Assembly: GCA_038329865.1 (NCBI GenBank)
Contig: JBBQNK010000021.1
Span: 11,940 to 75,939 of the forward strand
Reading direction: 5' to 3'
DNA: 64,000 nt
Source of the DNA: JANMES01 sp038329865
Lineage (GTDB): Bacteria; Planctomycetota; Phycisphaerae; Tepidisphaerales; Tepidisphaeraceae
Both the position numbers and the translations under genes were made by a program. The notes under the pieces were generated by a model. The model was given only the letters and a program-made list of their open reading frames with translations. It did not search any database and was not told the DNA's origin. Below, piece after piece: positions 1-7,069 of this stretch. Positions within the stretch are counted from its first letter, which is position 1. Each line of letters begins with the position of its first letter.

Positions 1-205
1 TCACCAAACGAGCCATTTTACGAAGCGAGGATCTAGTCCTCGTGTATTCGCATTTGCGGATCGCACTGTACTTTCGATATCAGGATGCGAAAAAGAGCTT
101 AGGAAAGTAGCCTGCAAGAACAAGCCGGCAAGATTGGATCGTTGAAGAACAAACAGACAACAGCGGATACTTGCGTTTATTAGAAGTAGTGGTTAAGGTG
201 CTCGC

Positions 206-424
206 ATGGCAACTAAGAAAACCATTAGCGATCAAGTGCGAATCGCGATCGACGCGAGCGGGTTATCCCGGTATCGCATCGCGAAGGAACTGGCCGTGTC
301 GGAATCCACGATCAGCCGGTTTATGAACGGCAAGGGCGGGCTGTCGATGGAATATCTCGACCGCCTGGGCCTGTTGCTCGGCCTGAAAGTCACATCGGAA
401 AACCCAACCCGGAAGGATCGGTAA
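206..424 (+). CDS. small XRE-family helix-turn-helix regulator
   Basis: A 72-residue protein that is almost entirely one Cro/CI-type helix-turn-helix. Residues about 20-50 hold the helix pair, with the recognition segment around SESTISRFMNGKGGLSMEYL, followed by a short basic tail. It should bind DNA as a dimer. A TAAGG box sits about 7 nt before the ATG, so the start is well supported. The stop is 4 nt before the integrase start, which suggests one transcript. By analogy with other integrase neighbours it may control integration or excision of the element, but that is inference. It has no second domain that would make it a full phage repressor. Confidence 0.75.
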   Translation: MATKKTISDQVRIAIDASGLSRYRIAKELAVSESTISRFMNGKGGLSMEYLDRLGLLLGLKVTSENPTRKDR

Positions 425-428
425 GAAC

Positions 429-1598
429 ATGGCGAGCATTTTCAAACGGACCTACAAAGCGAAGTTGCCGAACGGCAAGACGGTCGTGAAGGAATGCGAT
501 CATTACACGATCACCTATTACAATGCCGCTGGGCAGAAAAAACGCGTGAAGGGCTACCGCGATAAGAAGGCCACCGAGCAGAAGGCCCGCCGGCTCGAGC
601 TCGCCTTATCGCACGGCGAGGAAGGGCTGGTCGACAAGTACCGCGAATCGAAGGCGACCAACCTCGCCGGCCACGTTGCCGATTACGTCGCCGACCTGCG
701 CACCAACGGCAGGGCGGAAATGTACGCCTACAACGCCGACAAGCGGCTGACGATCCTAGTCGATGCCTGCGGCTGGAAGACCTTGACCGACATCGACGCC
801 AAGAGCTTCATCAAGTGGCGCGAGACAATGCGGAAGACGCCGCAATCCGGGCCCGGGCGAACTGGAACCGTCGCATCGGCGCGCACCGTCAATCAGTACC
901 TTGAACAAATCCGCTCATTCCTCGCGTGGTGTAAGACGGCGGGGCGGTTCGGTTCAAATCCGCTCGCCGACGTGTCGAAAGTGGCCGGCGAAATGACCCG
1001 AAAGCGCCGGGCGCTGTCCGATGAGGAAGCCGCCCGCCTGATCGCCGTCACGCCGGAAGGCCGCAAGATGTTCAACCGGCTGGCGATGGCCGTCGGACTC
1101 CGCCGGGGCGAACTGGAAGCGCTGAAGTGGGGGGATATTCGAACGAACGCCATTAAGCCATTCATTCAGTTGCGGGCAGAAGCGACGAAAGGGCGCCGGG
1201 CCGATCGCCTTGCCCTTCCCGCGTCAATCGCTGCTGATCTTCGCACGATGCGATCCGACGCCGCGGGCGATGGTGCGCGAGTGTTCCTCAACCCGCCCAC
1301 GATCGACGATTGGCGGGAAGACCTGCAGGCGGCCGGGATCGTCTGGAAGGATGAACTCGGCCGGCAGGCGGATTTCCACGCCGGCACCCGGAAGACCCTT
1401 TGCACGCGGATGAACCGGGCAGGGATCCCCCCGGCGCTGGCGATGCGGATCATGCGGCATACCGACGTTCGGCTGACGATGGTCGACTACACCGACGATT
1501 CGCAACTCGGCGTCGATGAAGTGCTGGCGGCACTACCCGAGCCGGCCACGGCAGGGACCGCCGGCAAAGTTGCGAACCCGCCAGCAACCGGAAGATGA
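429..1598 (+). CDS. tyrosine recombinase / phage-type integrase
   Basis: A 389-residue site-specific recombinase. The N-terminal part (about 1-90) looks like an arm-binding domain, residues about 90-190 a SAM-like core-binding domain, and residues 200-370 the catalytic domain. Catalytic residues are visible: Arg225 in GLRRGEL, Arg321 in HAGTRKTL (one residue longer than the usual HxLRHT box), His344 in MRHTD, and the Tyr354 nucleophile in VDYTD. It would cut and rejoin DNA through a 3'-phosphotyrosine bond to insert or excise a mobile element. It follows the XRE gene by 4 nt. No other phage structural or conjugation gene lies in the window, so it may belong to a small island or a decayed element whose other end is outside the window. 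Confidence 0.9.
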   Translation: MASIFKRTYKAKLPNGKTVVKECDHYTITYYNAAGQKKRVKGYRDKKATEQKARRLELALSHGEEGLVDKYRESKATNLAGHVADYVADLRTNGRAEMYAYNADKRLTILVDACGWKTLTDIDAKSFIKWRETMRKTPQSGPGRTGTVASARTVNQYLEQIRSFLAWCKTAGRFGSNPLADVSKVAGEMTRKRRALSDEEAARLIAVTPEGRKMFNRLAMAVGLRRGELEALKWGDIRTNAIKPFIQLRAEATKGRRADRLALPASIAADLRTMRSDAAGDGARVFLNPPTIDDWREDLQAAGIVWKDELGRQADFHAGTRKTLCTRMNRAGIPPALAMRIMRHTDVRLTMVDYTDDSQLGVDEVLAALPEPATAGTAGKVANPPATGR

Positions 1599-1835
1599 TC
1601 GGAATCGCCAACCCGCCAATCGAAGCCCCGCCCCAACCGGCGGGATTTTTCGTTGAATGGACCAGCGGCGGAATCAACTGGACCAGTGGGCGGACCAGTG
1701 AAGGGCCGAAATTGAAGAATCCCCGAGAAAATCGAGCGCAAAAAACTACATTCGAATCCTAGTTCCCCAGCTTAGCCGTCGCGATTCGTCGACGGTTTAA
1801 ACCCAATCCTTTCAAAACAATGGTATGATGGGCGG
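1599..1835. other. intergenic region after the integrase; possible att remnant
   Basis: No gene seen. At 1751-1759 there is a TTCGAATCC word followed by CTAGTTCCCC, which resembles the T-loop and acceptor end of a tRNA gene, the usual target of tyrosine integrases. The upstream half does not fold into a proper T-stem, so this is at most a remnant or attachment-site core. I could not see a second copy in the window. Confidence 0.2.
1824..1829 (+). promoter_or_regulatory. extended -10 element, leaderless start
   Basis: TGGTATGAT (extended -10, hexamer 1824-1829) ends 6 nt before the ATG at 1836, so transcription should begin at or next to the start codon. Confidence 0.5.
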
Positions 1836-2099
1836 ATGGCCTCCCTTTCAACACCGCTCCGCAGCTTGATCCTGAAACAACTGGCTGATCATGAAATGCA
1901 GCTTTTGACGCTGGTGGTGTCAGTTCGCAAATCGCTGGTTCCGGCGGATCGGATCAAGGGCGATTTGACGGGGCTAGTGAAATCGGCAATTCGTCAGTTG
2001 ATTTTGAACAAAGTCGTCGTCGAAACCGATGGCATGTTCTCGCTGATTAATCCCGCCGAGTCGGCCTCGCCCAAAATCCTCGGGCCGGCGATTCACTGA
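1836..2099 (+). CDS. small hypothetical protein, possible winged helix
   Basis: An 87-residue protein I do not recognise. Residues 10-75 could form three helices and a small beta-wing (VKSAIRQLILNKVVVETDGMF), a pattern often seen in winged-helix DNA-binding folds, but no family signature is clear. There is no Shine-Dalgarno sequence; instead an extended -10 box lies 6 nt upstream, which fits leaderless translation from this ATG. It is convergent with the two minus-strand paralogous genes that follow. Function unknown. Confidence 0.5.
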   Translation: MASLSTPLRSLILKQLADHEMQLLTLVVSVRKSLVPADRIKGDLTGLVKSAIRQLILNKVVVETDGMFSLINPAESASPKILGPAIH

Positions 2100-2109
2100 C
2101 CATTTTCTG

Positions 2110-2340
2110 CTACGCAGGATCGTCGGGCGGTTGACGGACCAAAATCAATCGTCGTCGGGTCGCTTCTTGTCCTAGTTCGAGCATGGCGGCCATCGCGGTT
2201 TCGGATTCTTTCAAGCACGCTTCCCTGACGGCCGGATCGTTTGCTTTCGCTTGCAGCGATTGTGCTGCATTCTCAAAACGAATGCGGGCTGCGTTCCAGG
2301 AGGCCATCAGTTCGATGTCGGGCATCGGATCGTTTTTCAT
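2110..2340 (-). CDS. hypothetical small protein, paralogue of the next gene
   Basis: A 76-residue, mostly helical protein of unknown function. It is clearly homologous to the product of 2374-2595. Both share D-x-EL-x3-W-x2-A-x3-F-x2-A near the N terminus, a single Cys followed by K in the middle, and ELG-x-EA-x2-R-x-LIL near the C terminus. Conservation between the copies is the main evidence that this strand, not the overlapping plus-strand reading frame, is coding. No convincing Shine-Dalgarno sequence is seen. The two genes form a tandem duplication next to the integrase. Confidence 0.6.
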   Translation of the reverse strand: MKNDPMPDIELMASWNAARIRFENAAQSLQAKANDPAVREACLKESETAMAAMLELGQEATRRRLILVRQPPDDPA

Positions 2341-2373
2341 CGTCTCACATTCAAGGGGGGTAATGGCCGATCT

Positions 2374-2595
2374 TCAGCCGGACGTTCTTCGGGTGAGAAT
2401 CAACTTTCGGGTTGAAGCTTCTTTCCCCAGTTCGACCAATTTAACAGTCGCCGCAATCATCACTTTTTGGCATGCCGCTGTGGTTGCAAGATCAATTTCA
2501 ACCGACGTTAAAGTGTGGGAAGCGTCGTCAAAAATCTGTGACGCATCGTGCCACGCACTGATCAATTCGAAGTCTGTCAACGGAGCATTCGCCAT
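2374..2595 (-). CDS. hypothetical small protein, paralogue of the previous gene
   Basis: A 73-residue helical protein, upstream copy of a tandem pair on the minus strand. It shares the pattern W-x2-A-x3-F, a central C-x-K and the C-terminal LVELGKEAST-x-KLILTRR block with the downstream copy 33 nt away. A TAGAAT-like hexamer lies upstream on the minus strand (2634-2639), and a weak TAGTGT lies 6 nt before the ATG. Function unknown. The divergence between copies suggests an old duplication. Confidence 0.6.
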   Translation of the reverse strand: MANAPLTDFELISAWHDASQIFDDASHTLTSVEIDLATTAACQKVMIAATVKLVELGKEASTRKLILTRRTSG

Positions 2596-2710
2596 TCTGC
2601 CACACTAGCAGATTCTGAAATAACAAAATGAAAATTCTAGATATGCTCGATTGAGGTTCGTTGCTGTTGGTGAGCCCGGTGAAGTTTCAGTCGAAAAACG
2701 TGAAATGCGA

Positions 2711-2716
2711 TACAAT
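2711..2716 (+). promoter_or_regulatory. -10 box of a leaderless SRAP gene
   Basis: TACAAT followed by exactly 6 nt and the ATG at 2723. The predicted transcription start coincides with the A of the start codon, so upstream in-frame starts are unlikely. Confidence 0.55.
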
Positions 2717-2722
2717 CAGATC

Positions 2723-3415
2723 ATGTGCGGACGCTATACCCTTCGCCGGGCCGACCTTGCCGCAGCGGCGCTTCGGGCGCTGCAGCAGCCGACGTTTGAA
2801 GAATTCAGCGAGATCCATCGGCCGGGGTTGTACAACATCGCGCCGAGTCAGTCGGTGCCGGTCGTTCGACTGAACGGCGAAGGTCAGCGGACGATCGGGC
2901 TGGTGCGCTGGGGATTGATTCCATCGTGGTCAAAAGAGTTACCGAAGCTTCAGCCGATCAACGCGCGGGCGGAGACGGTCGCGACGTCCGGCATGTTCCG
3001 CCAGGCGCTGGAGCGCCGGCGATGCCTCGTGCCGGCCGACGGGTTTTACGAGTGGCAGGGGGCCAAGCCGCCGAAGCAGCCGTACTTCATGCGGCTGGCG
3101 GACGACGGGATCTTCGCGTTCGCCGGACTCTGGGAGCGCTGGCGCGTGAGTGAGAATAAAGAGCCGCTCGATACGTTCACGATCATCACCACCTCGGCGA
3201 GTGAAACCATGTCGCCGATCCACAGCCGCATGCCGGTGATCCTCGACCAGGCCGACTATGACAAGTGGCTCGACCGGACGCGTAAGGGCAGCGATGTCGT
3301 CGACCTGCTCAAGCCGTTCACCGGCGCGCTCGAAACGCGCCCGATCGGCACGCGCGTAAACAGCGTGAAGAACGATGCGCCTGATCTGATCGAGCCGATC
3401 AGCAAAGCCGGCTGA
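2723..3415 (+). CDS. SRAP-domain abasic-site protein (YedK/HMCES family)
   Basis: A 230-residue SOS-response-associated peptidase family protein. These proteins form a thiazolidine crosslink to abasic sites in single-stranded DNA through the Cys that follows the initiator Met. That residue is present: the protein begins MCGRYTL, with Cys2 exposed once Met is removed. The other active-site residues are visible as Asn80 (NARAET), Glu110 (GFYEW) and His167 (HSRMPV). An open frame extends upstream to 2651, but the family needs Cys at position 2 and a -10 box sits 6 nt before this ATG, so 2723 is the start. Length matches the family. It is a single-gene unit. Confidence 0.92.
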   Translation: MCGRYTLRRADLAAAALRALQQPTFEEFSEIHRPGLYNIAPSQSVPVVRLNGEGQRTIGLVRWGLIPSWSKELPKLQPINARAETVATSGMFRQALERRRCLVPADGFYEWQGAKPPKQPYFMRLADDGIFAFAGLWERWRVSENKEPLDTFTIITTSASETMSPIHSRMPVILDQADYDKWLDRTRKGSDVVDLLKPFTGALETRPIGTRVNSVKNDAPDLIEPISKAG

Positions 3416-3484
3416 CGAAGTCGTTTCAACTTTTCGGTAGAATCGCGAACAAGACCGGCGATTTTCTTCACTTCAGGGGAAAGT

Positions 3485-4477
3485 ATGACCCACGTTCCGT
3501 ACATGAGTCCACCACCCGCGAGAGCGCGGGCCACGCCCGGGCTGCTCACCTTCGGGGTCATCAGCATCATCATCGGCTCGCTGTGCGGATTACTGGCGCA
3601 GATGATGCCGCTTTCGATGGCGATGATGTCAGTGGTTCCAACAACCGCGGCGGCCCGTCGCCCGCAGATGCAGGTCGGAACGATGCTGAGCGCCATGGTG
3701 CTTTACGTCGTAATCTCGGCAGCGTTCATTTCAACAGGCATCGGCGCTTGCAAAGCGCGGCGTTGGGTACGCCCGGTGGTGCTGAGCATCGCGTGGCCGG
3801 GGCTGATCATGGGCCTGCTCACAATGCCTTTAATGATCCCTATCGTGATGTCGCCGCACGCGCCAACTCCCGGCGTGCCGCCGCAGATGATGACGGTGAT
3901 TGCGGTCGTCTCGCTGGTCTTCATGGGGCTGATCTATATCGTGCTGCCGCTGACGTATATCCTGTTCTTCCAGCGGGCGAGCGTGAAGGAAACGCTCGAG
4001 CGGTGCGATCCCCATCCGCGATGGACCGATCGCTGCCCGATTCAAGTACTCGGCCTGTCGCTCTGGCTGTGCTTTATGGCCGCGGCGATGGTGATGATGA
4101 TGCAGTTCATGTGCGTGCCGGCCTTCGGCTATTACATCACCGGCTGGCCGGCGATTGCGGTGACCGTCGCCGTGATGACGTTGCTCTTCTGGGCGGCGCT
4201 GCAATGCTACCGCCTGAGGCCGGCGGGTTGGTGGGCGGCGATGGGGTTCCTCATTGTGTGGCTTGGGTCGGCGATCCTTACATTCGGCCGAAATGGCATC
4301 ATGGACTTCTACCGCCACGCAAATATGCCGCCCGAGCAGTTGGCGATTTTGGAAAAGCAGGCGTTCATGCACGGGTCGCGAACGATTCTCCTGATGATCT
4401 CGACCAACCTCGTGCTGGGAGGATACTTGCTGTACGTCCGCCGGTTTTTTAAATCGCACAATGTCGCAACTGCGTAA
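3485..4477 (+). CDS. multi-pass membrane protein of unknown function
   Basis: A 330-residue protein with about eight hydrophobic segments, the first at residues 18-38 (LLTFGVISIIIGSLCGLLA) and the last near the C terminus (LLMISTNLVLGGYLLYV). No catalytic or transport motif stands out, and I do not recognise the family. An AGGGG box precedes the ATG and a TAGAAT hexamer lies about 45 nt upstream, so it likely has its own promoter. A large hairpin follows the stop. It may be an inner-membrane protein of a family common in planctomycetes, but I cannot name it. Confidence 0.6.
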   Translation: MTHVPYMSPPPARARATPGLLTFGVISIIIGSLCGLLAQMMPLSMAMMSVVPTTAAARRPQMQVGTMLSAMVLYVVISAAFISTGIGACKARRWVRPVVLSIAWPGLIMGLLTMPLMIPIVMSPHAPTPGVPPQMMTVIAVVSLVFMGLIYIVLPLTYILFFQRASVKETLERCDPHPRWTDRCPIQVLGLSLWLCFMAAAMVMMMQFMCVPAFGYYITGWPAIAVTVAVMTLLFWAALQCYRLRPAGWWAAMGFLIVWLGSAILTFGRNGIMDFYRHANMPPEQLAILEKQAFMHGSRTILLMISTNLVLGGYLLYVRRFFKSHNVATA

Positions 4478-4488
4478 ATTCGTCTTGC

Positions 4489-4563
4489 GTTTTCCCGCGT
4501 AGGCGCAAGCGAGCGGCCTGCCGGATAGGGCAGGGTCACTCGCTTGCCCCTTCGCGGGAAAAC
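4489..4563. repeat. 75-nt three-part hairpin, possible terminator or REP-like element
   Basis: Three nested arms pair in order: GTTTTCCCGCG (4489-4499) with 4553-4563, CAAGCGAG (4506-4513) with 4539-4546, and CCTGCC (4517-4522) with 4529-4534. The outer stem is 11 bp and perfect. It could stop transcription after the membrane-protein gene, but no run of T follows the stem. Confidence 0.7.
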
Positions 4564-4703
4564 AATCATCTTTTGAGACCTAAAGCTGAAGAAACGGACA
4601 TTTTGCCGGCAAATCAGAAAAATCGAGCGATCGTGCGGCAACTTCCGATCGGCCGGCGAGTATCATAATTGTCGGAATCCGCTGCGTTACGTCGAAAATC
4701 GAG

Positions 4704-4709
4704 TAGAAT
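4704..4709 (+). promoter_or_regulatory. -10 element ahead of the repeat tract
   Basis: TAGAAT immediately before the first 15-bp repeat. If used, transcription starts near 4716, inside the repeat, placing the repeat copies in the 5' leader of the DUF4159 gene. Confidence 0.4.
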
Positions 4710-4710
4710 C

Positions 4711-4800
4711 GGTCAACAAAGAACCGGTCGACAACGAATCGGTCGACAACGAATCGGTCGACAACGAACCGGTCGACAACGAACCGGTCGACAACGAACC
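4711..4800. repeat. tandem repeat, six copies of a 15-bp unit
   Basis: Unit GGTCGACAACGAA(C/T)C; the first copy has two changes, the next five are near identical. Each unit contains the palindrome GTCGAC. The array ends 35 nt before the ATG of the DUF4159 gene. A 15-bp unit keeps frame, but no start codon leads into it on either strand in a way that suggests translation. Confidence 0.9.
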
Positions 4801-4835
4801 AGTGAATCCGGAACTTCTTGCTACGCGAGGCCCCT

Positions 4836-6368
4836 ATGAATCGATCCTTGCGACGTTTGATTGGCAGTGCGTTAATCTCCGCAGCCGTACTCGCCTCGCC
4901 GGCGATGGTGCGGGCCGGCGATGACTCGTTCGTCAACCCCAAGGCGAACATCCCGCCCAAGGCCGCCCCGCAACGCCGCAACGCCGGCGAAGGCATGCCG
5001 CCGCTGCCGCTACCCGCGACGCCGCTCCGTCGATCCGAAAAGAAGCGCGAACCCGCGCCGCCCGCGCTCGTCGGCAACATCACGTTCTCGCAGGCTTCGC
5101 TCAAACAGTCGGGGCTGAAGTGGGAAAATACCGTCATCGATATTGAGAAGTGGGTGGAGTTCACCAACCAGCAACTCGGGCAGCGCTACCGATTTGTCGG
5201 GACCGATTTCACCAAGTTCAGCTACGACCCGACGGAACTGCCGATCATCTACATGACCGGCTGGAAGCCGCTGCCGCAGTTTGATGACGCGACGATCGCC
5301 AACCTCCGCCAGTACCTGATGGACGGCGGCACATGGGTTGTCCACAGCAGTTGCGGCCGGCCGGAGTTCAACGCGAGCTTCCGTCGCGAGATCGCCCGCA
5401 TTTTTCCTGACCGCCAGCTCGCGCCGATCCCGGCGGATCATCCGATCTACTCCGCCTACTACAAGATCAGCGAGATGCGCGTCCGCAAGGACAAGGACCC
5501 GTGGAAAACCGTACCGACGGCGGCCGGCTTGCTCGAGACGATCAACATCGGCACGCGGGCGGCGGTGATTTTCTCGCCGATCGATCTTTCCTGCGGTTGG
5601 AATGCCGATTCAAATCCGATTATGGGCGGCGTGCTGTACGACCAGTCCGACGCGCTCAAGCTCGGCGGGAACATCGTCACGTATTGCCTCGCGGAATATC
5701 AGTACGGCAGATTCTTCGATCACCAGAAGGTGTACCACCAGGCGACCGAAGCCACGCGCGATCAGCTCGTGATCGGCCAGATCGTTCACAACGGCGACTG
5801 GGACGCCACGCCGCACGGGTTGCCGAATCTGCTCAAGACGATCGACCAGAGCACGACGATGCACGTGCAGTTCAAACGCGTGCCGGTGGATCCGGAGAAG
5901 GCCGACATTTTCAGCTACCCGGTGCTGTACATGTCCGGCCAGCGCGATTTCACCTTCACCGCCGCGACGGTCAAGCGCCTCCGCGAATATCTGGACAACG
6001 GCGGGGCGCTGGTGGTCGATGACGTCATCGGCGCGAGCGAGTTCGATCGCGCTTTCCGCCGCGAGATCGCCAAGGTCTATCCCGACAAGCAGCTCAAGGC
6101 CCTGCCGGACAATCACCCGCTGTTCAAATACGTGAACGACGTATCCAAGGCGCACCTTTCCGCGATGGCCGCCAAGGAACTCGGCGGCGACGTGACGGTG
6201 CCGAACCTGCAGGTGATCGAAGTCGACGGCAGCCTGCCGGTGATCTACTCACCGCTGAGCATGAGCGCCGGCTGGGAACAACTGCCGCGTGCGTTCAATA
6301 AAGGCTATGCCGACGACGACGCCCTCAAGCTCGGCGTGAACGTGTTCATGTATGAGACGGCTCACTAA
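4836..6368 (+). CDS. exported protein with two DUF4159 domains
   Basis: A 510-residue protein with a signal peptide (residues 1-26; hydrophobic core LIGSALISAAVLASPAMVRA) and two tandem DUF4159 domains, about 65-260 and 285-500. The internal duplication is visible: YMTGWKPLPQFD / YMSGQRDFTFT, LRQYLMDGGTWVV / LREYLDNGGALVV, and FRREIARIFPD / FRREIAKVYPD recur in the same order. DUF4159 proteins are common in planctomycetes and lack an assigned function. The start is the ATG preceded by GAGG at 5 nt, not the in-frame ATG at 4818, which would spoil the signal peptide. The 15-bp repeat lies in its probable leader. A short gap then leads to an XRE operon with its own promoter. Confidence 0.8.
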   Translation: MNRSLRRLIGSALISAAVLASPAMVRAGDDSFVNPKANIPPKAAPQRRNAGEGMPPLPLPATPLRRSEKKREPAPPALVGNITFSQASLKQSGLKWENTVIDIEKWVEFTNQQLGQRYRFVGTDFTKFSYDPTELPIIYMTGWKPLPQFDDATIANLRQYLMDGGTWVVHSSCGRPEFNASFRREIARIFPDRQLAPIPADHPIYSAYYKISEMRVRKDKDPWKTVPTAAGLLETINIGTRAAVIFSPIDLSCGWNADSNPIMGGVLYDQSDALKLGGNIVTYCLAEYQYGRFFDHQKVYHQATEATRDQLVIGQIVHNGDWDATPHGLPNLLKTIDQSTTMHVQFKRVPVDPEKADIFSYPVLYMSGQRDFTFTAATVKRLREYLDNGGALVVDDVIGASEFDRAFRREIAKVYPDKQLKALPDNHPLFKYVNDVSKAHLSAMAAKELGGDVTVPNLQVIEVDGSLPVIYSPLSMSAGWEQLPRAFNKGYADDDALKLGVNVFMYETAH

Positions 6369-6382
6369 CGAGAGCGAAAAAA

Positions 6383-6412
6383 GTTGACTAATAGTCAACC
6401 GTTGCATAGGCT
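6383..6412 (+). promoter_or_regulatory. sigma-70 promoter with overlapping palindromic operator
   Basis: TTGACT (6384-6389), 17-bp spacer, TAGGCT (6407-6412). The -35 lies inside a perfect palindrome, GTTGACT-AAT-AGTCAAC (6383-6399). This is a natural binding site for a dimeric regulator, most simply the XRE protein at 6681. Confidence 0.6.
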
Positions 6413-6474
6413 TGAGGGAGTGCTGCGTGGCTGAATTCTCTACAGCGATTTAAGTCTACCGCGTCGGAAGAGAG

Positions 6475-6678
6475 TTGTTGCAGGATACGCGGGACTATGC
6501 CGTTATACATGATCACCTGCGTTGGCTGCGCGAGGATTTGGAAGAGGCTTTGCTGGATCTGAAACTCGCGGTTATCGATTTAAGCTATGATCGAATGAAC
6601 CGATACCTGGTGGAAGCCAGCAGCTTGATCGCAGCGATTCTGTTCTGGATGAACGATCACGAGCAACCGGGAGAATAG
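6475..6678 (+). CDS. small helical protein, first gene of an XRE operon
   Basis: A 67-residue acidic, helical protein with no motif I recognise. It begins with TTG preceded by GGAAGAGAG; a second TTG follows directly, so the start may be one codon later. The stop is 2 nt before the ATG of the XRE gene at 6681, which indicates co-transcription from the promoter at 6384-6412. The pair resembles small two-gene regulatory or toxin-antitoxin-like modules in layout, but nothing in the sequence shows toxicity and I do not claim it. Confidence 0.55.
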   Translation: MLQDTRDYAVIHDHLRWLREDLEEALLDLKLAVIDLSYDRMNRYLVEASSLIAAILFWMNDHEQPGE

Positions 6679-6680
6679 TC

Positions 6681-7040
6681 ATGGCGCGAAAGGGTTCATT
6701 CTCAGCCATTTCTTCAAAATTGGTGCATTACCTAGCGGATCGCGGGATGTTGACGCAATCGCAGGTCGCGGATGTGCTGAACGTTGACAAGTCTTTCGTA
6801 TCGCGCGTGGCCAGCCGGCAGCGCGAATTTTCGCCGACACAAATGCAGGAACTCGCGGACCATTTGAAATTGCCGTTGGGCGTCCTGATGTTGGATTCAA
6901 ATCGACCTGCGGCACCGGCCACAGGCGAACGGAAGAAGATTATGGACCTTTGCGAGCGACTGATTAAGCAATGTGACGCCGCAATTCTCGAAGTTCGAGA
7001 AGCCAAGGCCCACAAGATCGAAACACGACGGGCGAGTTAA
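6681..7040 (+). CDS. XRE-family helix-turn-helix regulator
   Basis: A 119-residue DNA-binding protein. Residues about 15-70 form the helix-turn-helix (LTQSQVADVLNVDKSFVSRV), followed by a linker and a C-terminal helix (about 85-115) that may mediate dimerisation. It is the second gene of a two-gene unit with the 67-residue protein. The palindrome over the -35 of their promoter is a likely site for autoregulation, since a bound dimer there would block RNA polymerase. The ATG is fixed by its spacing to the previous stop. Targets beyond its own operon cannot be inferred. Confidence 0.75.
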   Translation: MARKGSFSAISSKLVHYLADRGMLTQSQVADVLNVDKSFVSRVASRQREFSPTQMQELADHLKLPLGVLMLDSNRPAAPATGERKKIMDLCERLIKQCDAAILEVREAKAHKIETRRAS

Positions 7041-7069
7041 TCTAATTCGAGAGCCGATAGGAGTTTTTC

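Larger units (their letters stand above)
4478..4835. other. intergenic region with a large hairpin, a promoter and a 15-bp tandem repeat
   Basis: No gene seen. The region holds the long hairpin at 4489-4563, a TAGAAT hexamer at 4704-4709 and six 15-bp repeats at 4711-4800, each listed separately. Open frames on both strands across the repeats encode only pentapeptide repeats and are treated as by-products of the 15-bp unit. Confidence 0.6.

Noticed and set aside
1748..1772. tRNA gene at the integrase flank
   Set aside because: Only the T-loop word and acceptor-like bases are present; no T-stem partner, anticodon or D arm.
4711..4800. Repeat array considered as a CRISPR
   Set aside because: Units are directly adjacent 15-mers with no spacers, and there is no cas gene in the window.
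4580..5167. Minus-strand frame with RFVVD repeats
   Set aside because: The peptide repeat only reflects the 15-bp DNA repeat, and the rest is antisense to the DUF4159 gene.
6475..7040. Toxin-antitoxin operon
   Set aside because: Layout fits, but the small protein has no toxin motif and the downstream XRE protein is an ordinary regulator; kept as an XRE operon only.
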